From Paenilisteria portnoyi (lineage in GTDB: Bacteria; Bacillota; Bacilli; Lactobacillales; Listeriaceae): 64,000 bases of DNA. The stretch is from positions 211,875 to 275,874 of the forward strand of contig NZ_JAASTT010000001.1 of the NCBI RefSeq assembly GCF_014322795.1, written 5' to 3'. The notes beneath the pieces are model-generated. The model saw nothing but the letters and a program-made list of their open reading frames with translations. It had not been told where the DNA came from and made no database searches. The stretch's first letter is position 1, and the number at the start of each line of letters is the position of its first letter. The position numbers and the translations under genes were made by a program. Below are positions 17,589 through 24,304 of the stretch, piece by piece.

Positions 17589-18113
17589 TTACATCCAATT
17601 CCAAATCTTCCACGTTGGGATGCGTTTTCGCAATAATTCCTTAACACTGAACTTGTAGGTTTCCGCTAGAGTGGCAAGTGTGTTAGCTGCCATGGCATAG
17701 GTATCTGTTATTTCTAACAACAATTGTTCAACTTTCTCTAGTTCTTGGACTGTTAGGCTCTCTGGTGGTTTGCTTAAAACAATGATCAGCTCCTTTTTAA
17801 AATGATCAACCTCATCTGTTTCGTGTTCCAAAATCGACAGCATGGATAGCTGATGCCGATCAATGCCATTTCCAGAGAACGCTGGTGGCGACTGTTGATC
17901 ACTGAATGCATAAAGAGCTGACAAGACATACCTTGGATTTGTGAAACTTTTTAAACTCGCCTCAGCAATATCCTCTTGCATATCCCTGCTTCCAGTTGAC
18001 ATTCGGCTCACCATTTCCCTACTGACATTCATTTCTGCCGCAATTTCTTTCTGGGTAAAGCCCTCACTCTTCAATATATTGAGAGCTTCAACCGCGCGTG
18101 CTGATTTTTTCAA
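17589..18113 (-). CDS. Phage HTH regulator
   Basis: A TTG start at 18113 is 9 nt from AGGAGG; a TTG at 18122 would abut that site. Residues 15-40 have a clear HTH (GFTQKEIAAEMNVSREMVSR), followed by a long helical domain that may mediate oligomerisation. It is probably an early regulator or replication accessory factor and resembles Listeria phage early proteins. Not an S24-type repressor. Confidence 0.7.
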   Translation of the reverse strand: MKKSARAVEALNILKSEGFTQKEIAAEMNVSREMVSRMSTGSRDMQEDIAEASLKSFTNPRYVLSALYAFSDQQSPPAFSGNGIDRHQLSMLSILEHETDEVDHFKKELIIVLSKPPESLTVQELEKVEQLLLEITDTYAMAANTLATLAETYKFSVKELLRKRIPTWKIWNWM

Positions 18114-18132
18114 TTGATACAACCTCCTGTTC

Positions 18133-18288
18133 TTAATTAGTATTAAAAAAATAAACCGTGGTTAGCGTAAGTATTGTCAAAGTATATATAGTGAACCACT
18201 TATTATTTGGACTTACTTTTTTAACCATCTTTATTGCAGCTATTCCAACTATAAAAACGAATGCTAGCAATATCAGCTTCATACCCAT
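18133..18288 (-). CDS. Small membrane protein with two predicted helices
   Basis: ATG 18288 with AAAGGAGTGGAG upstream gives 51 residues. LILLAFVFIVGIAAIKMV and WFTIYTLTILTLTTVYFF are two hydrophobic segments separated by a short basic turn. A third small membrane protein within the early operon; role unknown. Confidence 0.55.
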   Translation of the reverse strand: MGMKLILLAFVFIVGIAAIKMVKKVSPNNKWFTIYTLTILTLTTVYFFNTN

Positions 18289-18359
18289 TGTCTCCACTCC
18301 TTTGTCCCAAATTATTTCGGCGTGTGCTACTTGCTTGATGTAGAATTGCTGTAATAGCA

Positions 18360-18671
18360 TTAATTAGAATATCGCATCCCTCCTCTACTTGCTTTCTGTG
18401 CGATCCACTGGGTAACCAATTTTTTAGGATAACGTTTCTCCTCCCCTTGATACACAAATGGGAAAGTTGGATCATTCAAATAGTATTTATCAGCTGTGTT
18501 GGGACTACATTTAAGAATTCGCTTTGTTACTTGCGCTCTTGTGAGTAGCTCCTCATCCTCAGTCGCTTCTTTGATGCTTGCTAAAAGCTTGTATTTAAAT
18601 TTTTCGAAACATTTTGTTGTGGTTTCTTGTATTTCTCGCTCAACTACCGTTTCGTTCAACAATCCAGCCAT
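18360..18671 (-). CDS. Excisionase-like/DUF771-type DNA-binding phage protein
   Basis: The ATG at 18671 follows GGAGGG; the protein has 103 residues. Residues 45-95 (LLTRAQVTKRILKCSPNTAD, then YPKKLVTQWI) look like the winged HTH of excisionases and DUF771 proteins. Second gene after cro, a common place for an antirepressor or excision factor. No RDF is known for this integrase, so a role in excision is only a suggestion. Confidence 0.6.
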   Translation of the reverse strand: MAGLLNETVVEREIQETTTKCFEKFKYKLLASIKEATEDEELLTRAQVTKRILKCSPNTADKYYLNDPTFPFVYQGEEKRYPKKLVTQWIAQKASRGGMRYSN

Positions 18672-18735
18672 TATTTCATCCCTCCTTTGTCCCAAATAAA
18701 TTCGGGGTGTGCTCTTTGTATGGTTTACTCATATA

Positions 18736-18948
18736 TCATGTTTGAGAAACTTGTACATTAGAACCGAATAAAAATGTTACATCTTTATCTAGTAAAGAAG
18801 AAACTCTAATACCGGTATCTAAGTTAGGTTGGCTATACCCTGTCTCCCAATTTGAAACCGTTGAAGTCCCAACACCTAACAGGATAGCTAAATCCTGTTG
18901 AGTGTAGCCTTTTTCTTTTCGTGCATTTATCAGATTACAGTTTTTCAT
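18736..18948 (-). CDS. Cro-like XRE repressor
   Basis: The 70-residue protein is essentially one XRE HTH domain (KGYTQQDLAILLGVGTSTVS, NWETGYSQPNL). It is divergent from the CI-like gene, with three palindromic operators between them, and heads the early lytic operon. ATG follows GGAGGTG. By position it is the Cro counterpart. Confidence 0.85.
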   Translation of the reverse strand: MKNCNLINARKEKGYTQQDLAILLGVGTSTVSNWETGYSQPNLDTGIRVSSLLDKDVTFLFGSNVQVSQT

Positions 18949-18988
18949 TTGTTAGTACACCTCCAATGTATGAATAACTTGTACTTAC

Positions 18989-19018
18989 ATTGTAATATAC
19001 AATTATCTTGTATGTCAA
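18989..19018 (-). promoter_or_regulatory. Early lytic (cro) promoter
   Basis: On the minus strand TTGACA (19013-19018) and TACAAT (18989-18994) are 18 bp apart. Operator O1 fills the spacer, so repressor binding there would block polymerase directly. Confidence 0.75.
18997..19013. promoter_or_regulatory. Operator O1 of the lysogeny switch
   Basis: Palindrome ATACAATTATCTTGTAT in the spacer of the cro promoter. It shares TACAA-N7-TTGTA symmetry with O2 and O3. Confidence 0.8.
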
Positions 19019-19025
19019 TATAAAA

Positions 19026-19042
19026 GTACAATTATTTTGTAC
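19026..19042. promoter_or_regulatory. Operator O2 of the lysogeny switch
   Basis: Palindrome GTACAATTATTTTGTAC overlaps the -35 box of the cI promoter and lies just upstream of the cro -35 box. It is suited to dual control. Confidence 0.8.
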
Positions 19043-19065
19043 TAAACTAGTATTATTTCTATAAT
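19037..19065 (+). promoter_or_regulatory. Repressor (cI) promoter
   Basis: TTGTAC (19037-19042) and TATAAT (19060-19065) are 17 bp apart on the plus strand. The -35 box is part of O2, and O3 sits at the expected transcription start, pointing to autoregulation. Confidence 0.75.
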
Positions 19066-19068
19066 GAT

Positions 19069-19085
19069 GTACAATAATATTGTAC
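19069..19085. promoter_or_regulatory. Operator O3 of the lysogeny switch
   Basis: Palindrome GTACAATAATATTGTAC lies immediately downstream of the cI -10 box. Its occupancy would repress cI. Confidence 0.8.
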
Positions 19086-19111
19086 TTAATCAATCAGAGG
19101 AGGCTCTTTTA

Positions 19112-19477
19112 ATGATTGCAGAGCGTTTAAAGTTAGCCAGAAAGCGCCAAAAAATTACTCAAGAGAAACTTGCGGAATTGGCAAATACAACAAAAAGCAC
19201 AATTAGTAATTACGAAAATTCTTATAGTTCTCCTTCAGCGGATATGATCCTTACCTTAGCTGAGGTTTTAAACACTACGACTGACTATCTGCTTGGTAGG
19301 ACAGATCAGCCTGATATAGAGAATGCAGAGAAAAAATATAATTCTATAGATGAGATTGTTAAAGACAAGGATATGCATCAATGGCTGTTCGATTTAATAG
19401 AAAAAAATCCTGAAAGTCTGGAAAGAATAAAAAAACTTTCTGAGGTCTTACAAGAAGAGCATAAAAAAGAAAAATAA
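19112..19477 (+). CDS. CI-like XRE repressor without peptidase domain
   Basis: The start at 19112 (MIAERLKLARKRQK) follows AGAGGAGG. Residues 1-65 are an XRE HTH (ITQEKLAELANTTKSTISNY) ending in the common TTDYLLGRTD. The remaining 55 residues are an acidic helical tail. The 121-residue length lacks the S24 autocleavage domain, so induction must not depend on RecA-stimulated self-cleavage of this protein; an antirepressor or other route is implied. Confidence 0.85.
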   Translation: MIAERLKLARKRQKITQEKLAELANTTKSTISNYENSYSSPSADMILTLAEVLNTTTDYLLGRTDQPDIENAEKKYNSIDEIVKDKDMHQWLFDLIEKNPESLERIKKLSEVLQEEHKKEK

Positions 19478-19479
19478 AA

Positions 19480-19505
19480 AACTATCTACACTTCTGTAGA
19501 TAGTT
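19480..19505 (-). terminator. Terminator between cI and a convergent small gene
   Basis: An 11-bp stem AACTATCTACA/TGTAGATAGTT with loop of 4 nt; on the minus strand it is followed by a T-rich tract, ending transcription of the 66-residue gene. It starts 3 nt after the cI stop, so it may also stop cI transcripts. Confidence 0.75.
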
Positions 19506-19521
19506 GAATAATCAAATGCAA

Positions 19522-19722
19522 TTAATAATGATACGATATAGCCATTCCTACAATCAATATTGTAATCTTTGGCATATCGTTTTCTGCTACACCCAAATTT
19601 TTCAAAGCCCGAATCATTTTTTCATTTTTGGGAGCTTCTTCGACTATTTGTAAATAAAGTTCCTTGTCCTTCTCAATATTCTCTAATATCACTGATAAAG
19701 CATCATCTCCAATGTTTATCAT
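19522..19722 (-). CDS. Hypothetical small protein in lysogeny region, 66 residues
   Basis: ATG follows AGGGGTGAG. Acidic helical N-terminal part (GDDALSVILENIEKDKELYL) and a hydrophobic end (KITILIVGMAISYHY). It is convergent with cI and downstream of the hydrophobic peptide gene on the same strand, so both may be one transcript. No family recognised. Confidence 0.6.
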   Translation of the reverse strand: MINIGDDALSVILENIEKDKELYLQIVEEAPKNEKMIRALKNLGVAENDMPKITILIVGMAISYHY

Positions 19723-19755
19723 AAGCTCACCCCTGACTACCTCATCTGAAATTAT

Positions 19756-19846
19756 TTGTTTTTCTCATTAGGCAAATGTTATAATCCGTTGTACGAAGTC
19801 TTTTCTTTTACAATCGGGTGGATTGGGGAGTTGACTTCGTTTTTTT
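19756..19846 (+). ncRNA. Candidate short RNA of about 55 nt with its own promoter and terminator
   Basis: A promoter (TTGTTT 19756-19761, 18-bp spacer, TATAAT 19780-19785) would start near 19792. A stem ACGAAGTC/GACTTCGT (19793-19800, 19833-19840) followed by seven T residues ends near 19846. The G-rich loop contains GGGTGGATTGGGGAG. No frame of useful size is present. It runs antisense to the gap between the peptide gene and the 66-residue gene. Confidence 0.45.
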
Positions 19847-19850
19847 ATGC

Positions 19851-19946
19851 TTAAGTGTGAATATTGATAAACGCGGCAATAATCATCGTTATTGCTGGAA
19901 GCGCAATCATCTTGCTTCTGTAAAACATTTTATTCAGTTTTTTCAT
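19851..19946 (-). CDS. Hydrophobic 31-residue peptide divergent from rgg-like gene
   Basis: A short frame has a strong GGAGGTG 7 nt before ATG. The product begins MKKLNKMFYRSKM (positive) and continues with a hydrophobic C-terminal half (IALPAITMIIAAFINIHT). Size, N-terminal MKK, hydrophobicity and divergent location 90 bp from an Rgg-type regulator match the layout of SHP pheromone genes. The usual SHP C-terminal DI-hydrophobic-GG motif is absent. A small membrane toxin is the main alternative. Confidence 0.55.
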   Translation of the reverse strand: MKKLNKMFYRSKMIALPAITMIIAAFINIHT

Positions 19947-20035
19947 AATAGTTCACCTCCTCGCCTATATCTTATCAAAATTTGGCAGAAAGGTGTTGTT
20001 TCCTACCACATATAAATATTTTAAGGGGGTTTAGT

Positions 20036-20905
20036 ATGAAAACCGTTGGAAAAACAATTAGACACATAAGGAAAATGAAAGGTATGAGGCAAAAAGATTT
20101 TACTAGCATAACCCAAGCAGGTATAGCTAATCTGGAATCCTCTAGAAGTAATATAACGTTGGATACTCTATTGAATATACTCGGAGAGTTTGAGATGTCC
20201 TTGCGTGAGTTTGTATACATTCAAAATGACTATAAACTATCACCTACAGATAATATCTTTTTTGATTTCACAAACACGAAAAATTCGATAGATCGTGAGC
20301 AGGGAAACCAGCTTTTGGAGCACATGATAGCCTATCTGGCAGAAAACCCAAATGACTTTATCGCATATTGCATGTATGTTATAGAAGACGTATATCTAAA
20401 GATAACTGAGCAAAATACCTACGATATTGATAGCCCTGCTGCAAAGAAGGTTTGGGAAACATTGAATCCACGTCCAGAATGGTCTTATCAAGAAGTTTTT
20501 ATTATGTCAAAACTGTTCTTTATATTCCCAGTTGATATTGGACGAGAAATGGTAAAAAGAATTGAAGATAGGATGATATGTTACCTTGACTACTACAAAG
20601 ATGTTCATTTCGATGCAACATTTTATATGAATGTTGGAAAATACTATATCCACAAAAATAGACTAGACTTAGCAAAAAATTATCTCGAAAAAACTATTCC
20701 TCTTTGTAGAAAATACGATAAAGTGCTAACTGAGAATGATGCCTATGCGCACTTAGCTATAATTGCTTATTTAGAAGGCAATAAAGAAGCAGAGTATGAA
20801 GTTTTAGACTGTATGGAGAAATATAAAAGTATGCGAAGACCAGAACATGCCAAGGACCTAGAAAGCGACTGGAACACATTTTTCAAAGAAAAAGTTTTAA
20901 ACTAA
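20036..20905 (+). CDS. Rgg/GadR/MutR-type transcriptional regulator
   Basis: The start at 20036 (MKTVGKTIRHIRKMKGMRQK) follows AAGGGGG; a longer frame to 19982 has no site. The 289-residue protein has an N-terminal XRE HTH (QAGIANLESSRSNITLDTL) and a C-terminal helical TPR-like domain with MSKLFFIFPVDIGREMVKRI, as in Rgg/MutR regulators, which bind short hydrophobic peptides. Its place in a phage lysogeny module, beside a candidate peptide gene, suggests peptide-responsive control. Which genes it controls is unknown. Confidence 0.8.
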   Translation: MKTVGKTIRHIRKMKGMRQKDFTSITQAGIANLESSRSNITLDTLLNILGEFEMSLREFVYIQNDYKLSPTDNIFFDFTNTKNSIDREQGNQLLEHMIAYLAENPNDFIAYCMYVIEDVYLKITEQNTYDIDSPAAKKVWETLNPRPEWSYQEVFIMSKLFFIFPVDIGREMVKRIEDRMICYLDYYKDVHFDATFYMNVGKYYIHKNRLDLAKNYLEKTIPLCRKYDKVLTENDAYAHLAIIAYLEGNKEAEYEVLDCMEKYKSMRRPEHAKDLESDWNTFFKEKVLN

Positions 20906-20935
20906 TATACAGAAAATAAAGGGAGAGAATGAAAA

Positions 20936-22060
20936 ATGAACAACCAAACTGGAGTATACAAAAAATGGGGCTTCAAAATATTAGTTTTCGTGCTATTAGC
21001 ATCACTCATATTACCAGGACAATTTGTCGCTGCGAAAAGTGAATCTTTAGAAGTCGCAGTAAAATCTAAAACAAAGGCGACTGATAACTATATACTTGTA
21101 AAAATAAACACGAACCTTCCCAAAAAGACTAAATTTACAATTACGATTACAGGTAAACATGACTTTGAAAAAACGAAAAATGTTAAAGCTGATAAAAATG
21201 GGAATTTCGAGAAGAAGTTTAAAAAACTTAAGGATGGAATATATGACGTCAATATTACTTCCGTAAAAACTAGTAAGCAAAAAAGAAAAGTTCGGAAAAT
21301 ATTTGGTGATGATGCTTCTAATCTAACTGGAGAATTTATCAAAGATAAAAAAGTTAGGTTTTCTGAATATGTTGTGGTCGGTGAAGAGTATCAAAAACAA
21401 GAAAAAGAAGCAAAGGAACTAATTAAAGTTGTAAAAGATAGTCCGACCCAGGAGAATTTTGGCTCTGCATTTTCAGCAGTAATCAATCTTCCCTTCGCTT
21501 TTCAAAAAGAGAAATACCAACAGCAGCTAATTGAAATTGAAAAATCATTACCAGCTGATAAGCAAACCGACTACAGCAAGCTCAAAACAAATGATGAATT
21601 TAGTGAAGCGCTCAAAAAATATAGCTCTAATGTTATAGATACCCAGCTACTCCAAAAAACGTTACGCATTAACATGGACGCTGACTCGTATTGGAATGAG
21701 AATCAAATTTTTAAATACTTCCCTGATGACACCTTTGCAATAATCAATCACTTGAAAAGCAACAAAAATATTGATGGCATAATATTTGTTGGCCAAGCGC
21801 ATATGACTGATGATAATGGAAGCGAGAATTTACGAAATGTTATTATGTCCTACTTCACTTCCTCAACTATTGAAAACTTAGGGGACTCTTTCTCAGAATT
21901 AATAATGTCGGATCCGCAAAAATACTATTCTAAAGCAGATGGCTATCAAATTCATCCATCCGTTTATTCGAAACTGGATAGTGACGAACGTGGTACCCTA
22001 CCTTTTATAAAACTTTCAGATAACAATACTTTTGATGACTTGACTTGGGAAATCAAGTAA
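20936..22060 (+). CDS. Secreted protein of the lysogeny module
   Basis: The 374-residue product has a Sec signal peptide (KILVFVLLASLILPGQFVAA, cleavage near residue 33), no lipobox Cys, a Lys-rich beta-type domain (residues 40-120, perhaps Ig-like), and a mixed C-terminal domain. It starts 30 nt after the rgg-like gene, with AAAGGGAGAG before ATG, and ends in its own terminator. Likely expressed in lysogens. No family recognised; it is not an integrase or lysin. Confidence 0.75.
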   Translation: MNNQTGVYKKWGFKILVFVLLASLILPGQFVAAKSESLEVAVKSKTKATDNYILVKINTNLPKKTKFTITITGKHDFEKTKNVKADKNGNFEKKFKKLKDGIYDVNITSVKTSKQKRKVRKIFGDDASNLTGEFIKDKKVRFSEYVVVGEEYQKQEKEAKELIKVVKDSPTQENFGSAFSAVINLPFAFQKEKYQQQLIEIEKSLPADKQTDYSKLKTNDEFSEALKKYSSNVIDTQLLQKTLRINMDADSYWNENQIFKYFPDDTFAIINHLKSNKNIDGIIFVGQAHMTDDNGSENLRNVIMSYFTSSTIENLGDSFSELIMSDPQKYYSKADGYQIHPSVYSKLDSDERGTLPFIKLSDNNTFDDLTWEIK

Positions 22061-22066
22061 GAACCT

Positions 22067-22087
22067 GCCCTTCGGGGCTTTTCTTTT
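22067..22087 (+). terminator. Terminator after secreted protein gene
   Basis: GCCC-TTCG-GGGC stem with UUCG tetraloop followed by TTTTCTTTT, starting 6 nt after the stop codon. Confidence 0.9.
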
Positions 22088-22286
22088 ATCTTCAAAACTT
22101 GAATCACTACACTGCTATAAAAGTGACAAATTTAATATTTATTAAACTAACAATATCGTTGAACAGCAAATGATAAAGCTGATATGTACCAAAAAAAAAT
22201 TAATGATACTTCTATCAAAAATCGCACTATTATAAAGGATTCTCGCATAGAATAGGTATAACGTTAATAAAATGAGGGTGATTAAA

Positions 22287-23819
22287 ATGAGAGTGGCCAT
22301 CTATATCCGGGTTAGTACTAAAATGCAACAAGAAAAAGGTTATTCTTTAGAGGCGCAGAAAGTAGAATTGAATAGATATGCGCGCGAACAAGGTTGGAAT
22401 GTTGTGAGAGAATTTCAAGACATTGACTCAGGTGCCAAACGAGATAAAGATGGGCTGAATGCCCTCCTTGATATCGTTGAAGATGGGTTAATTGAGGTTG
22501 TTCTTGTCATTGATCAAGATAGGCTTTCTAGGCTCGACACTATAAACTGGGAGTATTTAAAATCCACACTCAGAGAAAACAGTGTAAAAATAGCTGAACC
22601 ACGGTCTGGTATTACTGATTTGGATAATGAAGATGATGAGTTTATCAGCGACATTAAAAACTTGATTGCTAGAAGAGAAAGAAAATCTATGACGCGTCGT
22701 ATGATTCGCGGTAAAAAGCAACGCTTAAGAGAGCAAAGCGCTTATGGAAAACCACCTTTAGGCTATAAATACAAGAAGGATACCGATAAAAAAGAGTATG
22801 AAATTGATGATAAATGGGCGTGGGTGATACCTAAAATTGATTCCTGGTATATGAATGATAAGCTTGGAATGTCCATTATTGCTGAAAAACTAAATGAAAT
22901 CTCCGTAACAAACACAGGAAACAGATGGCATGAAAACACGATTCAGCGCATAATTAATAGTACCAACTATCACGGTACCCGCCTTTACAAGTTTAGAGAC
23001 GGCGAAGAAATTGAAGTTAAAGGCGTATTCCCCCCTCTTCGCACAGAAGAAGAGTACAGGGCCATACAAGCCGAAAAAACTAAAAGGCATTATCGCTACA
23101 AAGTAGATATAAGGCGTCCTAAATCAGCGCACATCATTCGTCGTGTCCATCTAACGTGTGGCGTATGTGGTAGGAAGCTGACTTTATACAATAAAACCTC
23201 CTCTGCACCGGCTTACTATATCAAACACAGTACAAAGAAATGGGCTCATGGTATTGACTGTAAAATGTCTGTCAATACTCGCCGATTTGAGCATCATTTA
23301 AAACGAATATTGAAGGAAGTTCTACAGTCAGAGGAACAAGCAAAAAAATATATCGACTTTGACGATAAAACAAGTCAAATCCCAATCATAGAAAAAGACA
23401 TTACAAGGGCCACGTCATCCTTAAATGAAATCAGACAACGAAAAAGTAAAATGATTGATCTATATTTAGATGACTACTTTACAAAGGAAGTCCTCGATGA
23501 AAAGCAATTAGAGATAGATAGAGAAATTAAACAGATGGAAGAAATGATAGCTGCTAAACAAAAACAACTTAATTTAATTCAGCACAGTTCCTGGGATTAT
23601 GAAATGCTGATGAACTATCTTGAAATAACCGAAGAACTTGAGGTTAATCTTGACGAGTTCCAAAAAGCACATATCTTCGGAGAGCTATTTCCCGAAGGAG
23701 TATTGTACGAAGATCGCTTAGTATTGAAATCTCAGTCCCTACCTTTTGAAATAACAGTCCCAGTTGAAAACAGAGAATTTATTTACAAGTATAGATATGA
23801 AAAACCACCCTACTCCTGA
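22287..23819 (+). CDS. int: Large serine recombinase, phage integrase
   Basis: The protein of 510 residues performs site-specific integration. The start at 22287 follows GAGGGTG. Catalytic domain: VAIYIRVSTKMQQEKGYSLE, with the nucleophilic Ser in RVS; then a recombinase domain (LGYKYKK to residues about 260), a zinc ribbon (HLTCGVCGRKLT ... GIDCKMS) and a coiled coil (residues 360-430). It is the last phage gene before the right attachment site in comGC. A118-type phages use this enzyme family but insert in comK. Confidence 0.95.
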   Translation: MRVAIYIRVSTKMQQEKGYSLEAQKVELNRYAREQGWNVVREFQDIDSGAKRDKDGLNALLDIVEDGLIEVVLVIDQDRLSRLDTINWEYLKSTLRENSVKIAEPRSGITDLDNEDDEFISDIKNLIARRERKSMTRRMIRGKKQRLREQSAYGKPPLGYKYKKDTDKKEYEIDDKWAWVIPKIDSWYMNDKLGMSIIAEKLNEISVTNTGNRWHENTIQRIINSTNYHGTRLYKFRDGEEIEVKGVFPPLRTEEEYRAIQAEKTKRHYRYKVDIRRPKSAHIIRRVHLTCGVCGRKLTLYNKTSSAPAYYIKHSTKKWAHGIDCKMSVNTRRFEHHLKRILKEVLQSEEQAKKYIDFDDKTSQIPIIEKDITRATSSLNEIRQRKSKMIDLYLDDYFTKEVLDEKQLEIDREIKQMEEMIAAKQKQLNLIQHSSWDYEMLMNYLEITEELEVNLDEFQKAHIFGELFPEGVLYEDRLVLKSQSLPFEITVPVENREFIYKYRYEKPPYS

Positions 23820-23840
23820 TTTTCATCTCAGGAGTTTTTT
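23813..23840 (+). terminator. Terminator overlapping the integrase stop codon
   Basis: CTCCTGA/TCAGGAG stem (23813-23819, 23828-23834) followed by six T. The left arm contains the integrase TGA stop. Confidence 0.85.
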
Positions 23841-23859
23841 AAATAGGTACTCCCACACA
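23841..23859 (+). repeat. att-like imperfect repeat, phage copy
   Basis: AAATAGGTACTCCCACACA matches 16 of 19 positions of the sequence at 24007-24025 beside the comGC junction. A TTGAA follows in both copies. Both may be integrase-related sites or traces of an earlier event. Confidence 0.5.
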
Positions 23860-23883
23860 TTGAATCAACGATATTTAAGTCGT

Positions 23884-23911
23884 TTGACAGAATTATCTTT
23901 CTTTTTAAAGT
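23884..23911 (+). promoter_or_regulatory. Possible outward promoter facing comGD
   Basis: TTGACA (23884-23889), 16-bp spacer and TAAAGT (23906-23911). The -35 is perfect and the -10 matches 4 of 6. Downstream are only the att region and comG remainder. Confidence 0.35.
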
Positions 23912-24006
23912 GAGTATCATTATTCCTTCTAAGATATGGCTACGATTGTAATTTCTCGTTGAAATAGATTCATACAACTAGCATTTCAGCAAAGGCAACG
24001 TTTTCC

Positions 24007-24031
24007 AAATAGGTACTTAAACACAGTTATT
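24007..24031 (+). other. Right prophage attachment site (attR) in comGC
   Basis: Reading upstream from the comGC pilin helix, similarity to a normal pseudopilin start ends at the codons for VIEM. The expected prepilin cleavage region (GFTLIEM) is replaced by codons for NRYLNT, and no start codon lies upstream in frame. The junction therefore falls at about 24020-24031. The left site is outside the window, so the exact core cannot be fixed. Confidence 0.7.
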
Positions 24032-24304
24032 GAAATGTTGATTGTTCTGCTTGTGGTTAGTGTACTACTTTTACTCACTATCCCAAATATCGTCAAGCAG
24101 AGTAAATCCATTAACGACAAGGGGTGTGACGCGTTTATTACGATGGTTCAAGGACAGACACAAGCATATCAACTAGAAAATAACAAAGTACCTTCTTTAC
24201 AAGACCTTTTAAGCGGCGGCTACCTAAAAGGCGAACAGAAAAAATGTCCAAATGGTAAGGATGTTTTGATTGATAGCAGCGGGAAAGTAACGGAAGCACC
24301 ATGA
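24026..24304 (+). pseudogene. comGC: comGC, 5'-truncated by prophage insertion
   Basis: ComGC is the major pseudopilin of the competence DNA-uptake pilus. What remains codes for the hydrophobic helix (EMLIVLLVVSVLLLLTIPNI) and the globular C-terminus with its Cys pair (KGCDAF, KKCPNG). The leader, Gly-Phe cleavage site and start are missing, so processed pilin cannot be made while the prophage is integrated. The 3' end overlaps comGD (ATGA). Confidence 0.88.

Noticed and set aside
19851..19946. Assignment of the 31-residue peptide as an Fst-type toxin
   Set aside because: No direct repeats, no Fst-like sequence and no bidirectional terminator shared with the short RNA; kept as an alternative only.
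20036..20905. Assignment of the regulator as AimR (arbitrium)
   Set aside because: The peptide gene is divergent rather than downstream, and the C-terminal pattern fits Rgg/MutR better than the AimR TPR array.
1..24000. CRISPR arrays or anti-CRISPR genes in the prophage
   Set aside because: No regularly spaced repeats were seen, and none of the small proteins resembles an anti-CRISPR that I can recognise.
23820..24035. tRNA gene as attachment site
   Set aside because: No tRNA-like cloverleaf is present at the prophage edge; the junction is within protein-coding comGC and the integrase is a serine recombinase.
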